Origin: JAXGQE01 sp040766585
GTDB lineage: Bacteria > Bacillota > SLNR01
Assembly (NCBI GenBank): GCA_040766585.1
Contig: JAXGQE010000003.1
Location: 124,001-188,000 of the forward strand
Direction of reading: 5' to 3'
Length of the DNA: 64,000 nucleotides
Shown: piece after piece, positions 26,288 through 35,548 of the stretch
Position numbering within the stretch: the stretch's first letter is position 1
Layout of the letters: each line of letters starts with the position of its first letter
Program-made: the position numbers and the translations under genes
The notes under the pieces: generated by a model
Told to the model about the DNA's origin: nothing
What the model saw: the letters and a program-made list of their open reading frames with translations, nothing else
The model's database searches: none

Positions 26288-27413
26288 GGGGGTTCACCTC
26301 ACTGGATTCCGGGTTTTGGGGTGGGTTGGGATGGACCGGAACCCACCGATAATACGTAAATAATTCACCGCCTAGAATGAAAAACAGAATAAGTCCGTGC
26401 AGCAGTGAAACCGTTGCAGCAGGCAATCCTGCTGTTTGAATGGCAAAGCTGCCAACCTGAAGAGCTCCGAACAAGAATGAAGTAATCACAATATTCCATG
26501 GATTTAATCGAGAAAGCCAGGCGATGATGATTGCTGTGTAGCCATACCCAGAACTTATTCCGGGCTGGAGGCGATGTGCCAATCCCGAAACTTCTGCCAT
26601 GCCGGCAATACCCGCCAGACCACCGCTGAGAAACATCACAAGCAAAATGTTCTTCACAATACTCATGCCAGCGTACCGAGCAGCAGAATTGCTTTCTCCG
26701 ATCACACGAACGGTATAGCCCCATTTGGTGTAGCGAAGCACCAGATACAGAGAGACTGCTGCAATTAAACCGAATACAATGCCGAAATGAATGCGTGTTC
26801 CGAATAAGGTTGGAAGAATAGCAGAATCCGAAAAAACGGCTGTCAGAGGAAAATTAAAACCTTCGGGATCTCGCCAAGGTCCGTAAACGAAATAATTTAA
26901 AAGCAAAATGGCTACATAATTGAGCATGAGAGAAGTGATGGTTTCATTCACATCCAAGAAATCTTTCGGTATAGCTGACAACAGTGCCCACAAGGCTCCG
27001 CAGGCAAATCCGGCACCGAACATCAAGGGAAGCAGGACGGCCGCCGGAAGGTCGGGAAAACTTAAAGCAAACCAGGTAGCACCCAGGGCCCCGGCGTGAA
27101 ACTGACCTTCTGCACCAATATTCCATAACTTCATTCGGAATGCTACAGACACACCGAGACTGCAGAGCAGCAAAGGAATCGTTTTCACAATGGTTTCTGA
27201 AATCGCATATTTTGAACCAAATGCGTTGCGCCACATTAATGTGAATACTCTCGATGTATTGTACCCGGATAATGAGAGAAAAAGAGCACTTAATGCAAAA
27301 GCCAACAGTATGGAAACAATGGGTACCAAGACGCTAGAGTATGGCGATGGGAGGATCCCTTTTATCAACTTACGCTGATTTTTATTGGCAGCAGATTCAT
27401 TTTCCTGTGTCAA
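26280..27413 (-). CDS. Nucleoside ABC importer permease, first subunit
   Basis: About 377 residues with roughly ten membrane segments (NupP-like). LWNIGAEGQFHAGALGATWFAL and VRVIGESNSAARYAGMSIVKNILLVMF mark the family. The TTG at 27413 is chosen because AGGAGG lies 9 nt upstream, giving a 17-bp overlap with the ATPase gene. An ATG at 27443 would put the ribosome-binding site inside the coding region. It works with the second permease and the twin ATPase. Confidence 0.88.
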   Translation of the reverse strand: MTQENESAANKNQRKLIKGILPSPYSSVLVPIVSILLAFALSALFLSLSGYNTSRVFTLMWRNAFGSKYAISETIVKTIPLLLCSLGVSVAFRMKLWNIGAEGQFHAGALGATWFALSFPDLPAAVLLPLMFGAGFACGALWALLSAIPKDFLDVNETITSLMLNYVAILLLNYFVYGPWRDPEGFNFPLTAVFSDSAILPTLFGTRIHFGIVFGLIAAVSLYLVLRYTKWGYTVRVIGESNSAARYAGMSIVKNILLVMFLSGGLAGIAGMAEVSGLAHRLQPGISSGYGYTAIIIAWLSRLNPWNIVITSFLFGALQVGSFAIQTAGLPAATVSLLHGLILFFILGGELFTYYRWVPVHPNPPQNPESSEVNPLE

Positions 27414-28938
27414 TGGGTTCGTCCTCCTTTCTTTTTTTACCAAGCATCATCAAGCCGATTTCCTCAAAATTGGTTGCATTTTTATTGACTGTTCCCATGA
27501 TTTCACCTTCAAAGAGAACAGAAATCCGATCCGACAGCTTAAACAATTCCTCCAGATCCTCCGATACAAGCAAAACAGCAGCTCCTCTGTTTTTCTGATC
27601 CATCAGCAGTTCATGTACCTTTTCAGTAGCTTCAATGTCCAATCCACGAATCGGGTAAGAGGCGATGATCAGTTTGGGGTTGTCGGCAATTTCTCGGGCA
27701 AAGAGAAGACGCTGGAGATTTCCGCCCGATAAAAGCTTGACGGGGGCGTTGATATCACTGATCTTTACTCTGTATTTATCCAGGATTTCACGGGTATACT
27801 GTTGGGCCTTGCGATAGTCAATGAATCGGCTGGCGCTAGTGTCTGCACCATAGTGGTCCTTGAGGATAATATTGTCAGTTACATTCAATCCTGGCACCAG
27901 CCCGGTGCCCAGACGGTCATCTGGAATATATGCGACACCTTTGCGGATCATTGACAGAGGGGTCGGTTTATCAACGATAAGCCCATCTATAGCGATATTG
28001 CCGGTCACCAGAGGGCGAAGCCCCGCCACCATATCACAGAGAACTCGTTGTCCATTGCCAGCAACGCCAGCGATACCGTGAATCTCTCCGGATCGAATGG
28101 TAAGATTCACATTCTTCAGACCCAGATAGCCCTTGTCGTTCATAGCGGATGTGTTCTTTAATTCCAGGACGATACTGCCAGGGTCTGAGTGTGAGTATGT
28201 AGTTGAACGTAAAAAATCTTTCCCAACCATCAGTCGAGCCAACTGATGTTCGTCTACATCGGCTCGATTGACATCAGCAATTTTCAAACCGCTGCGTAAG
28301 ACGGTAATCCGATCAGCAATTTCCATAACTTCACGCAATTTATGTGTGATAACAATGACCGACTTGCCGGTCTTTGCCATTTTTTTCAGTGTAACAAAAA
28401 GATCATTGGTTTCCTGCGGAGTCAATACAGCAGTCGGTTCATCGAGGATTAAGATTTGTGATCCTCGGTACAATGCTTTTAGGATTTCGACTCGCTGCTG
28501 CTCACCGACTGAAAGCTGAGAAACTGTGGCAACAGGGTCGATGGAAATGGAATACTCACGAGCAAAAGAAAGGATTTCCGCTCGAATCTTGTTTTGATCA
28601 AGAATAAAAGGCACAGAAGGGTGCCCCAAAATCACATTCTCAAGAACTGTCATTGAATGAACGAGACGAAAATGTTGATGAATCATACCAATGCCTGCCT
28701 GGATGGCATCTTTCGGGGAATGAAAATTAACTTTTTTTCCGCGAATAAAAATATTCCCGGTATCCGCTTTATACAGACCGGTTAAAATATTCATCAAAGT
28801 GCTTTTACCGGCACCGTTTTCACCGAGGATTGCATGAATTTCTCCTGCCCGAACATCCAAATCAACATTGGTATTGGCAGGATTGCCAGCAAAACTCTTT
28901 GATATACCGATCATTTGAACAACAGCCGGTTCCTGCAC
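27397..28938 (-). CDS. Nucleoside ABC importer ATP-binding protein, two ATPase domains
   Basis: 513 residues containing two ABC domains in tandem. The first has GENGAGKST (Walker A), SVGEQQRVEILKALY (signature) and ILDEPTAVLTPQE (Walker B). The second is degenerate at Walker A (GVAGNGQR) with signature SGGNLQRLLFAREI, as is normal for the sugar/nucleoside NupO-type proteins. The GTG at 28938 follows AAGGAGG by 7 nt. It energises the two permeases, delivering substrate from the BMP lipoprotein. A strong hairpin lies between it and the lipoprotein gene. Confidence 0.92.
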   Translation of the reverse strand: MQEPAVVQMIGISKSFAGNPANTNVDLDVRAGEIHAILGENGAGKSTLMNILTGLYKADTGNIFIRGKKVNFHSPKDAIQAGIGMIHQHFRLVHSMTVLENVILGHPSVPFILDQNKIRAEILSFAREYSISIDPVATVSQLSVGEQQRVEILKALYRGSQILILDEPTAVLTPQETNDLFVTLKKMAKTGKSVIVITHKLREVMEIADRITVLRSGLKIADVNRADVDEHQLARLMVGKDFLRSTTYSHSDPGSIVLELKNTSAMNDKGYLGLKNVNLTIRSGEIHGIAGVAGNGQRVLCDMVAGLRPLVTGNIAIDGLIVDKPTPLSMIRKGVAYIPDDRLGTGLVPGLNVTDNIILKDHYGADTSASRFIDYRKAQQYTREILDKYRVKISDINAPVKLLSGGNLQRLLFAREIADNPKLIIASYPIRGLDIEATEKVHELLMDQKNRGAAVLLVSEDLEELFKLSDRISVLFEGEIMGTVNKNATNFEEIGLMMLGKKRKEDEPIDTGK

Positions 28939-28965
28939 AAAGAATCCTCCTTGATAAATAGAATG

Positions 28966-28993
28966 AGCCACTGCAGACACGAATCTGCAGTGG
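28966..28993 (-). terminator. Intergenic hairpin between BMP lipoprotein and importer ATPase genes
   Basis: GCCACTGCAGA and TCTGCAGTGGC form a perfect 11-bp stem with a 6-nt loop. The T-run is weak, so it likely gives partial termination or protects the lipoprotein message, yielding more binding protein than transporter. Confidence 0.7.
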
Positions 28994-29007
28994 CTTGAAT
29001 CATGTGT

Positions 29008-30102
29008 CTACTCGATGGTTCCCTGTACTCCAAATACGAACCAGTCCATGCTGAGCATTTCTTCATCCGTCATCGAGGTTCCTTCCGCAACAACGATATT
29101 TCCTGCCTGGTCGCGGATGGGACCGTCAAATACATCAAATTCGCCGTCAATAATTGCTTGTTTCTTCTGGTTGACGAGTTCAATTACATCTTCCGGCACC
29201 ATAGAGCCAAAGTCGGAAAGACCGACGATACCGTCACCTAGATCTCCCCAATACTGATTACTTTCCCATGTTCCATCAAGGATAGATTCTACAGTGGGAA
29301 TGTAGTATTCTTCCCAGTGCCAGATCGGGCTGGTCAATACTGCTTCAGGAGCAAACTCTCTCATATCGGTGTTATAGCCCACACTGTATGCACCTTTTTC
29401 TTCAGCTGCCTGCTGGGGGAAAGGTGTATCCTGATGCTGAGCAATTACATCTACGCCGCCTGATTCGAGCAAGCTGACAGCTGCATCTTTTTCGGCTACA
29501 GGATCATACCAGGTATTGGTCCAAACGACTTTAACAACAGCATCCGGATTGACGGACTGTACACCTAATGCAAAGGAGTTAATTCCGCGAATAACTTCAG
29601 GAATCGGGAATGCAGCAACATAACCGATGGCGTTGGTTTCAGTCATCTTACCTGCAACTACACCCGACAGATATCGAGCCTGATACATACGGCCAAAGTA
29701 AGTACCGACATTATCAGCGGTTTTGTATCCGGAACAGTGCAAGAATGTTACATCTGGATTCTCTTCTGCAATTTTGATAACACTGTCCATGTACCCAAAA
29801 CTGGTCGCGAAGATGATTTCATTTCCGTCAGCAATCAGGTCATTCAGCACTTTTTCGACATCGACTGGATTTTCCAAAACCGATTCAATGTAGGTGACTT
29901 CCAGATTCGGAATGGCTTCTTCCATAGCCAATCTGCCTTCATTGTGTGCATACGTCCATCCACCGTCACCGATGGGTCCAACATAGATAAAGCCGATTTT
30001 GGTTGTTTCTTCGTCGGTCCCCTGGGATGTACAACCGGCAGCCCCAATGACCAGGACCAGTGTGAGGACAAGTAAAACTCTGAAAATACTGCTTTTTTGC
30101 AT
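29008..30102 (-). CDS. BMP-family nucleoside-binding lipoprotein
   Basis: 364 residues. A lipoprotein signal occupies the N-terminus with lipobox IGAAGC (Cys24), giving membrane anchoring. The mature part carries BMP/PnrA signatures: KIGFIYVGPIGDGGWTYAHN, EIIFATSFGYMD, GYVAAFPIPEVIRGINSFALG and VDVIAQHQDT. It captures purine nucleosides or bases for the importer encoded immediately downstream. GAGGAGGAAG precedes the ATG. As first gene of the unit it is separated from the ATPase by a hairpin. Confidence 0.92.
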   Translation of the reverse strand: MQKSSIFRVLLVLTLVLVIGAAGCTSQGTDEETTKIGFIYVGPIGDGGWTYAHNEGRLAMEEAIPNLEVTYIESVLENPVDVEKVLNDLIADGNEIIFATSFGYMDSVIKIAEENPDVTFLHCSGYKTADNVGTYFGRMYQARYLSGVVAGKMTETNAIGYVAAFPIPEVIRGINSFALGVQSVNPDAVVKVVWTNTWYDPVAEKDAAVSLLESGGVDVIAQHQDTPFPQQAAEEKGAYSVGYNTDMREFAPEAVLTSPIWHWEEYYIPTVESILDGTWESNQYWGDLGDGIVGLSDFGSMVPEDVIELVNQKKQAIIDGEFDVFDGPIRDQAGNIVVAEGTSMTDEEMLSMDWFVFGVQGTIE

Positions 30103-30429
30103 TCCGCTTCCTCCTCATAAAATATTCAAAAGTAGGATATGCCGATTATAAAGTACGGCATACAATCCGAATGGTACATAGTTTTCGATGTTATATGACA
30201 ATATCCTGCCTGAATGTGGAACAAAAAAAAGAAATTTTTAATTAATGTTCGCATTTTTCTATTTTCGATGCAAGAGAATTTGCCATAAATATTGCATGAA
30301 CCTTTAGCATCCAAGAAGACTAGAATTGATTGATAGCACTGAAAGCAGATTCTTTGGGGATTATGCACAAAGGTTCAGTGCACCTTTAAATGAAGAAAGA
30401 GGAGACCGGAATCTCCTCTTTCATAAGAG
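30103..30429. other. 327-bp intergenic region, no gene seen
   Basis: It is AT-rich and must hold the promoter of the lipoprotein operon on the minus strand; a TATAAT-like box lies near 30148, with no clear partner. I looked for a purine riboswitch, which would suit the xpt and nucleoside genes, and did not recognise one. Confidence 0.5.
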
Positions 30430-32076
30430 TTAGCGTTCGAATACGATTTTTCCGTCAACAATGGTCATCAAAACCTCAACATTCAGCAATTCTTCCTCGG
30501 AGCATGTATAAATGTCGTGAGAGAGAACAGCCATATCCGCACATTTACCGGGTTCCAGAGATCCGGTGAACGAATCCATATAGCCCAAATGAGCACTGTT
30601 GATGGTAAAGAGCCTGAGCATATCTTCACGGCTGATTTTCTCTGCGTCACCTAAGCTTCGGCCTTGACTGGTTTTTCTGGCTACAGCGGCATACATCCCT
30701 ACGAAGGGATTAAAGTGCGCCGATGTCATATCAGAGTTGGCGGCTACACGAATGTTATGGTCCAAGTATGTTTTCAGAGGCTTAAAGTAATCGATCTGCT
30801 TCTGGGTTAAGACATCAAAGTAGATATCTCCTTCCACATACATAAACCCAGGCTGAACAGAAACACCAATATCGTATTCTTTCATCAAATCGAGAGAATA
30901 CTGAGAGGGAAGATATCCATGGACAATGTTGTGGCGCATTCCCGCTCGGGGGAAGGCTTTTTGTGCAGCAACAAATGCATCGACAGCTATGTCCTGAGCT
31001 CTGTCTCCGCACGTATGGACACCCGTAGACCATCCCATCCGATGACCCTTAATAATCAAATCCTTCATAATATCAAGATCTAAGCGCAGCGGAATCTCTG
31101 TAATGGAGCCGTCCAGCCATGGTTCATTCATCATAGCGGTTTTGCTGCCGACACCGCCGTCAATGGCCATTTTTAAAGCACCCAGGTTCAGCCATTCGTC
31201 GCCAAATCCAGAATCAATACCTGTGTATTTCAAAAGACCTTCGGTATAATCCGGTTCATACGATCGCAGACCATAGCAGTCGGGCATCATATTCAGGCGA
31301 ATGGGAAGGGCTTTCTCCTTATGCAGTTTCCGATAGGTTCTCATAGTGGGTATGTCGACCCCGGGATCAAGGATCCCTGTAATCCCATATTTTAGATATT
31401 CATTCATGGCTGTCTTGATGTAGTACTCAATTTTCGCGATATGTTCTTCCTGGGTTCCCATGGGAATGATATCCCTCACCAGAGACTGGGCTCCATCCCG
31501 CAATACACCGGTTGGTTCACCGGTTTTCGGATCTCGATCGATGGTTCCACGCTTGGGTGGCGGTGAATCTTTTGAGATTCCTGCAAGCTCCAGGGCTTTG
31601 CTGTTGACGACAGTGCGGGCAAACAATCGATTTAAAAGAACCGGGTGATCGGGGGATACTTCGTCCAAATCCCATCGTGTAGGCATCCGATATTCTTTGA
31701 ACTGGCTTTCTATCCAGCCTCCACCTAATATCCATTCACCTTTGGGAGTTCTATCAACCTTCTCTTTGACTTTGGCTTTGACACCATCCATGGTATCTAC
31801 CCCAAACAGCATAACACCGTCCAGCAGTATGCCCGCTGCCGGTACATGGTTATGTGAGTCGAATACACCGGGTATAAGGGTCTTGCCTTTCAGATCAATG
31901 ACTTTTGTCTGTTCATCTGTCAACGGTTCCATATCTGCATTGCTGCCGCATGCAAGCACTTTATTCCCACACAATGCGATGGCACTGCAGACACTATTAT
32001 GAGCATCCACAGTCAGGATTTTGCCACCTTGAAGAATAACATCTGCCTTAGCTCCTCTTGCATATTCTGTATTCAA
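30430..32076 (-). CDS. YtcJ-like amidohydrolase
   Basis: 548 residues, amidohydrolase family 3. The plan matches the gene at 12443-14068: N-terminal beta domain VILQGGKILTVD, metal motif PGVFDSHNHVPAAG, LNRLFARTVVNSKALELAGI, STGVHTCGDRAQDIAVDAF, HNIVHGYLPS and AANSDMTSAHFNPFVGMYAAVARK. Members release acids from amides. The TTG at 32076 has GGAGGTG 6 nt upstream. It stands between the nucleoside operon and a small Cys-rich gene. The substrate is unknown; the differences in the metal-adjacent residues from its paralogue suggest a different one. Confidence 0.85.
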   Translation of the reverse strand: MNTEYARGAKADVILQGGKILTVDAHNSVCSAIALCGNKVLACGSNADMEPLTDEQTKVIDLKGKTLIPGVFDSHNHVPAAGILLDGVMLFGVDTMDGVKAKVKEKVDRTPKGEWILGGGWIESQFKEYRMPTRWDLDEVSPDHPVLLNRLFARTVVNSKALELAGISKDSPPPKRGTIDRDPKTGEPTGVLRDGAQSLVRDIIPMGTQEEHIAKIEYYIKTAMNEYLKYGITGILDPGVDIPTMRTYRKLHKEKALPIRLNMMPDCYGLRSYEPDYTEGLLKYTGIDSGFGDEWLNLGALKMAIDGGVGSKTAMMNEPWLDGSITEIPLRLDLDIMKDLIIKGHRMGWSTGVHTCGDRAQDIAVDAFVAAQKAFPRAGMRHNIVHGYLPSQYSLDLMKEYDIGVSVQPGFMYVEGDIYFDVLTQKQIDYFKPLKTYLDHNIRVAANSDMTSAHFNPFVGMYAAVARKTSQGRSLGDAEKISREDMLRLFTINSAHLGYMDSFTGSLEPGKCADMAVLSHDIYTCSEEELLNVEVLMTIVDGKIVFER

Positions 32077-32113
32077 TCACTGCACCTCCATTGCGTATAC
32101 TATCCACTGATTC

Positions 32114-32290
32114 TTAAAGTTTTTCCTTCTTGTCTGAACCGCATTTTATGCAGATTTCGTTGACAAAAGCCTGTTTTGAACAATAGCTGGGCTCAGGCTG
32201 TTTGCAGCCAACAATACTGCAAACTGTGCATTTGTAAAGCGGTTCAGAACATTTAGCCCCATTTTTCAAACGACCGCCGCATGTGGCCAT
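32114..32290 (-). CDS. Small Cys-rich (zinc-ribbon-like) protein
   Basis: 58 residues from the ATG at 32290, which follows AAAGGAGG by 7 nt. Nine Cys are present, including KCTVC and ICIKCG at the end, a spacing that suits one or two zinc or iron-sulfur sites. It has no membrane segment. I do not recognise a named family. It lies 37 bp upstream of the YtcJ-like amidohydrolase on the same strand, so the two could share a transcript. Confidence 0.65.
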   Translation of the reverse strand: MATCGGRLKNGAKCSEPLYKCTVCSIVGCKQPEPSYCSKQAFVNEICIKCGSDKKEKL

Positions 32291-32411
32291 CCGGGATCCT
32301 CCTTTCCAGTCAGATACGATAGACATTCTTCGTTGCCATTCGTTATCCTTTTGCAGAGTGATCAAATAAGTCATGAAAAATAGGAATATAAGAAATGTCT
32401 ACAGGAGTACG

Positions 32412-32429
32412 CTGATAAAAAATTTGGTT
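32412..32429. repeat. 18-bp direct repeat, left copy (target-site duplication)
   Basis: CTGATAAAAAATTTGGTT here is identical to 35410-35427. The pair brackets the insertion sequence and looks like its target duplication. Confidence 0.75.
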
Positions 32430-32507
32430 GTCAATAACTTGAGAAAATGTCACCTAGAATTGGTTTAATTAACTTGAGAAAATGTCACCCCCGGATACAG
32501 GGAATAT

Positions 32508-32635
32508 GGGGCTCTGCCCCACACCCCGCCCTGCCGGGAAGCGAGGGCCTGTACGACAGACCCCCGCAAAAAGGGTTTGAATGGACGAGGGAATCAAGGG
32601 TCAAGATGAACTCGTGGGACTCGCCCTTGATTCCC
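32508..32635 (+). other. GC-rich structured element, copy A
   Basis: 128 nt lying between the transposase stop and the left end. It folds as GGGG-CTCTG-CCCC, then GGG-C-CTGT-ACG-ACAG-A-CCC, then CCC...GGG, then a 12-bp stem GGGAATCAAGGG/CCCTTGATTCCC (32589-32600/32624-32635). A second copy with matching architecture lies inverted at 34108-34238. Function unknown; it may be an RNA or a DNA element carried by insertion sequences. Confidence 0.6.
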
Positions 32636-32641
32636 GCATAA

Positions 32642-33968
32642 TCAGGCATATTCTTTGAGGAAGATGTCTTCAAGGATTTGGATGATATCCCGGTTGCTTT
32701 CATCAAAAGTGATCCTTGGCCAGGCGATGTGGCCGTATTTGAAGTAATGTTCATCGGGAAGAGAAGTATAGATCTGACGAGCAGGAGCCTTAGGTTTGGG
32801 ATTTTTTCGGCTTGATAAAGGGGATCACCTGGTAAAAATGCTGATGATGCTGCACCTTAATACCAAAGGCCGGACTGATAAGGACACGGACCGGAGTTTT
32901 GGGAGCCAGGGCAGCCTGAAGGATCTGGAAATGGCGATGAGAAAAAGAGAAGACATGGCCTGCGTCAATGATGCGCTGGTGTTTGACACAAAGGGTGTGA
33001 TCCACCAATGTGGAGTCGGGAACATCCCTAAAAGCGGAATCCGGTTCAAGAGGAGCCACTGCAAAACGCTCGTTGAAACGCTTGATGTAGGCAGGGAGGA
33101 AGGCATTGGCGTCACCGATATTTGTGATACCGGCGATTTTAAACTCGACGGGAGACGGCTTTGGAGAGTGTCCCAGAGTTTTTCCACTCGTCCTTTGGCC
33201 TGGGGTGAACGTGCTTTATGCATGGTGATACCCAGTTCATCCATCGCCCGGCTGAATTGGGTGTGGGGGATCTGCTGGCCGTCAAGCTGATCCTGGATGG
33301 AGAGGGAGGCGGCTTTGGGTGAGACAAATATGGAGTGGCGGTCCGTGTAGAGGCTGACAGGAATACCGCAGTTGAGAAGCATTTGTCGGGCAACAGCAAA
33401 GTACCCCATCAGGCATTCATGGGGGTTAAAAAGGCTCCCACAATCTCACCGGTGGCATCGTCAACGGCGCCGTGGAGAGTAAACTTCTCAGGGGTGGAAA
33501 ACCATTCAAAGGGGAGTGGCATCCATCTGAATCAGAGTACCCCTGCGGGCCTTGCGCTTGCGGCGGTGGTGGGATTTGCGTTTGCGCCTCTTTGGGACTT
33601 GCTAGTCCGGCTTCCGTGAGGATTTTGTACAAGGGAGTATAGCTGATGTGAATCTGTTCATGCTCTGCCAGGAGTTCCTGAAAGTGAGTAAAGTTCGCGT
33701 TGATGAAAGGCTCCTGTCCTTTGAGACGAATGATGGCAGCCTTGAGCTGGTCGGTCACTGCGTGAGAAGGTTTACGCCCGGTATTGCTGTGAATGAGGGA
33801 TTCTGGTCCCTGTTGTTGCACTCCTTTTTTCAGTCTTTTGATTTGGCGCTCACTTAAATCTAGATCTTCCGCAGCTTGCTGGATCGTCACCTTACCTTCG
33901 ATGACAAGGGATAGTACTTTAAATCTATTCAGTTGTTTTTGGGTCATGAGAAATCGCACCTCGTCCAT
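32642..33968 (-). pseudogene. Transposase, frameshifted (IS1202/ISNCY-like)
   Basis: The N-terminal part (from 33968) has a helix-turn-helix: TIQQAAEDLDLSERQIKRLKKG. Thereafter the reading frame changes several times: near 33565-33510 (TLIQMDATPFEW is split), again near 33120-33060, and after 32790. Pieces of the catalytic core survive in different frames: LYTDRHSIF (Asp) and KARSPQAKGRVEKLWDTL (Glu), then the C-terminal HYFKYGHIAWPRITFDE ending at the stop near 32642. With three or more frames needed, no functional transposase can be made. Confidence 0.8.
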
Positions 33969-34107
33969 AGTGACATTTTATCAAGTTAATTACGAGGTGA
34001 CATTATCACAAGTTAACCTAAATTGAAATAATAAGTGCAAAATTCATAGGGAACCAGGCAATAGCTACTCTTTGTACCAATGATTGATCAAAAATGATGA
34101 GTGTGCC

Positions 34108-34238
34108 GGCTGTCAGGGGCCGGCGAAGCCGGGACGAAGTCTTTACCCTTGACAGCCTATCCGTCTAAAACCCTATTTGGGACCGTCGTGCATAGCACGG
34201 CGGAGCGCCTCCCGGCGGGGCGGGTGTGGGCAGAGCCC
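34108..34238 (-). other. GC-rich structured element, copy B
   Basis: 131 nt, read on the minus strand. It has the same order of hairpins as copy A: GGG-CTCTG-CCC, CCG-C-CGTGC-TAT-GCACG-A-CGG, CCC...GGG, then a terminal 12-pair stem GGCTGTCAAGGG/CCCCTGACAGCC. Stem bases differ from copy A in compensating ways, and the C-A mismatch is kept. It abuts the 3' end of the IS30 transposase. Confidence 0.6.
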
Positions 34239-34242
34239 ACAA

Positions 34243-35296
34243 TCATGATAGTAAAGCCAGTTGTGCTGCAAATGCCTCCTGTGCCGACAGATAGTCCAAA
34301 ATACGCCTGGGCAAGGAATTGATCCAGTTCTGAATACGCAGCAATACTTCATTGCTCAGAGCATCCAGCGCCCGGCCTTTGGGGAGAAATCTGCGAATCA
34401 GTCCGTTGACATTCTCATTGGATCCCCGTTCTCCGGAACAATATGGATGGGCATAAAAGATCATGGTTCGCTTCTTCCCGGTATGATCGGGTCTTTCCAT
34501 CTGAGATGTGAAAGCAAACTCGGAACCGTTATCGCTGGTGATCGACTTGAAGATCTGCGAAAACCGTTCCCCGTAGGTGCAAGCCATTTCATCGAGGGCC
34601 TGCACCACGGAGGCGGCCGTTCTATCCGCTAGCTTGACAATCAGCGCCTGGCGAGTCATGCGTTCTACCATAGTGAACAATACAGATCCTTTCGCTCGTG
34701 TCCTAGCCAATGTATCCATTTCCCAGTGACCAAACTCTCGCCGTTCGTTGATGAAAGCTTCCCGCAGATCAATACTGTTCTCCCGAGTACTCTCTCGGAT
34801 GGGCGGTGATCTGCGCCGGCGCCGACGTCGTACCTGCAGATGCAGATCCAAAGGCTTTACTCGACTCAGACCCATGCGAATGTATGTATAGAGCGTTCTG
34901 GTTGTGACCGATGGGTGCTGCATCATTCCCTGCCGCCGGAGATAACCGACAGCAGCATCCGGGGACCACTTGTTTGTCAGAATCAAGTCCTCGATGGTCT
35001 GGAGCAAGGGAGTTATGTCAGCAAGTTTGTAGTGCGGCCGCAATTCTTGCGGGCTCTGACATACTTTTTCTGGGCTGAGTCCGCATAGTATACTTTGCCC
35101 ACCTTCAAAAGAGTATCCATCTGGTCAACAGAATTAGCTTGAGCTCGCGATAGATGGTCGAGACATCCCGGCTCAGTGCCTGTGCAATGGCTGCTACATT
35201 CACTTTGAGGGCTACCATGGCTTGAATCTGGCCTCGCTCTGTCTCTGAAAGATGTTTATAACATCGTACTTTTGTGGTCAAATGAGTTTGACTCAT
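34243..35296 (-). pseudogene. IS30-family transposase, frameshifted
   Basis: The N-terminal helix-turn-helix is at 35296-35105 (MSQTHLTTKVRCYKHLSETE; IAQALSRDVSTIYREL). After IYRELK the frame shifts twice: VGKVYYADSAQKKYVRARKN is in a second frame, and the remainder in a third. That last part (34243-35043) has the full IS30 catalytic core: HWEMDTL (Asp), ITSDNGSEFA (Asp) and GSNENVNGLIRRFLPKG (Glu). The 5' disruptions make the gene inactive unless frameshifting occurs. Confidence 0.85.
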
Positions 35297-35409
35297 AGGT
35301 CACCTCCGATTAATGTTTGTGTAGTAGCTACATTATATCTGGAGTGCCTATGAGTTGTCATTTCTTATTGCACTTGATTTTTCAATTCAGCTATCACAAG
35401 TTAAACACA

Positions 35410-35427
35410 CTGATAAAAAATTTGGTT
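35410..35427. repeat. 18-bp direct repeat, right copy (target-site duplication)
   Basis: Identical to 32412-32429. It lies immediately upstream of the -35 box of the tRNA-Arg promoter. Confidence 0.75.
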
Positions 35428-35455
35428 TGCGCCTCAACAGAGAATATAGTATAAT
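35427..35455 (+). promoter_or_regulatory. Promoter of tRNA-Arg
   Basis: TTGCGC and TATAAT are spaced by 17 bp, ending 17 bp before the tRNA. The -35 box touches the end of the insertion-sequence duplication. Confidence 0.65.
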
Positions 35456-35472
35456 ACTGTTTGCACATGCGT

Positions 35473-35548
35473 GCGCCTGTAGCTCAGTGGATAGAGCGTT
35501 TGCCTCCGGAGCAAAAAGTCGTAGGTTCGATTCCTACCAGGCGCGCCA
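35473..35548 (+). tRNA. tRNA-Arg (CCG)
   Basis: A 76-nt tRNA with encoded CCA. Acceptor GCGCCTG/CAGGCGC, D-arm TAGCTCAGTGGATAGAGC, anticodon loop CTCCGGA (anticodon CCG), T-arm GTAGGTTCGATTCCTAC. Confidence 0.97.

Larger units (their letters stand above)
34017..35391 (-). mobile_element. IS30-type insertion sequence nested in the larger element
   Basis: Imperfect inverted repeats of about 25 bp, containing AATTGAAA and AAGTGCAA, occur at 34021-34045 and 35368-35387. A 13-bp sequence, TATCACAAGTTAA, is repeated directly outside both ends (34004-34016 and 35392-35404). Removing this element and one repeat restores a right terminus matching the left terminus of the host element. Transposase disrupted. 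Confidence 0.65.
32430..35409 (-). mobile_element. Decayed insertion sequence (IS1202/ISNCY-like) containing a second element
   Basis: Its ends carry tandem copies of an AACTTGaGAAAATGTCACC motif: two at the left (about 32433-32490) and the matching pair at the right (about 33970-34016, inverted, with the outer part beyond the nested element at 35392-35409). It is bounded by identical 18-bp direct repeats. The transposase gene is broken. Long target duplications are a known trait of the IS1202 family; family membership is by recall. The right terminal repeat has been split by an IS30-type element. Confidence 0.65.

Noticed and set aside
30103..30429. Purine riboswitch upstream of the nucleoside operon
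   Set aside because: The conserved three-way-junction bases were not found on either strand.
34243..35043. Intact transposase gene from the ATG at 35043
   Set aside because: It lacks the DNA-binding N-terminus, which survives upstream in other frames; the gene is frameshifted.
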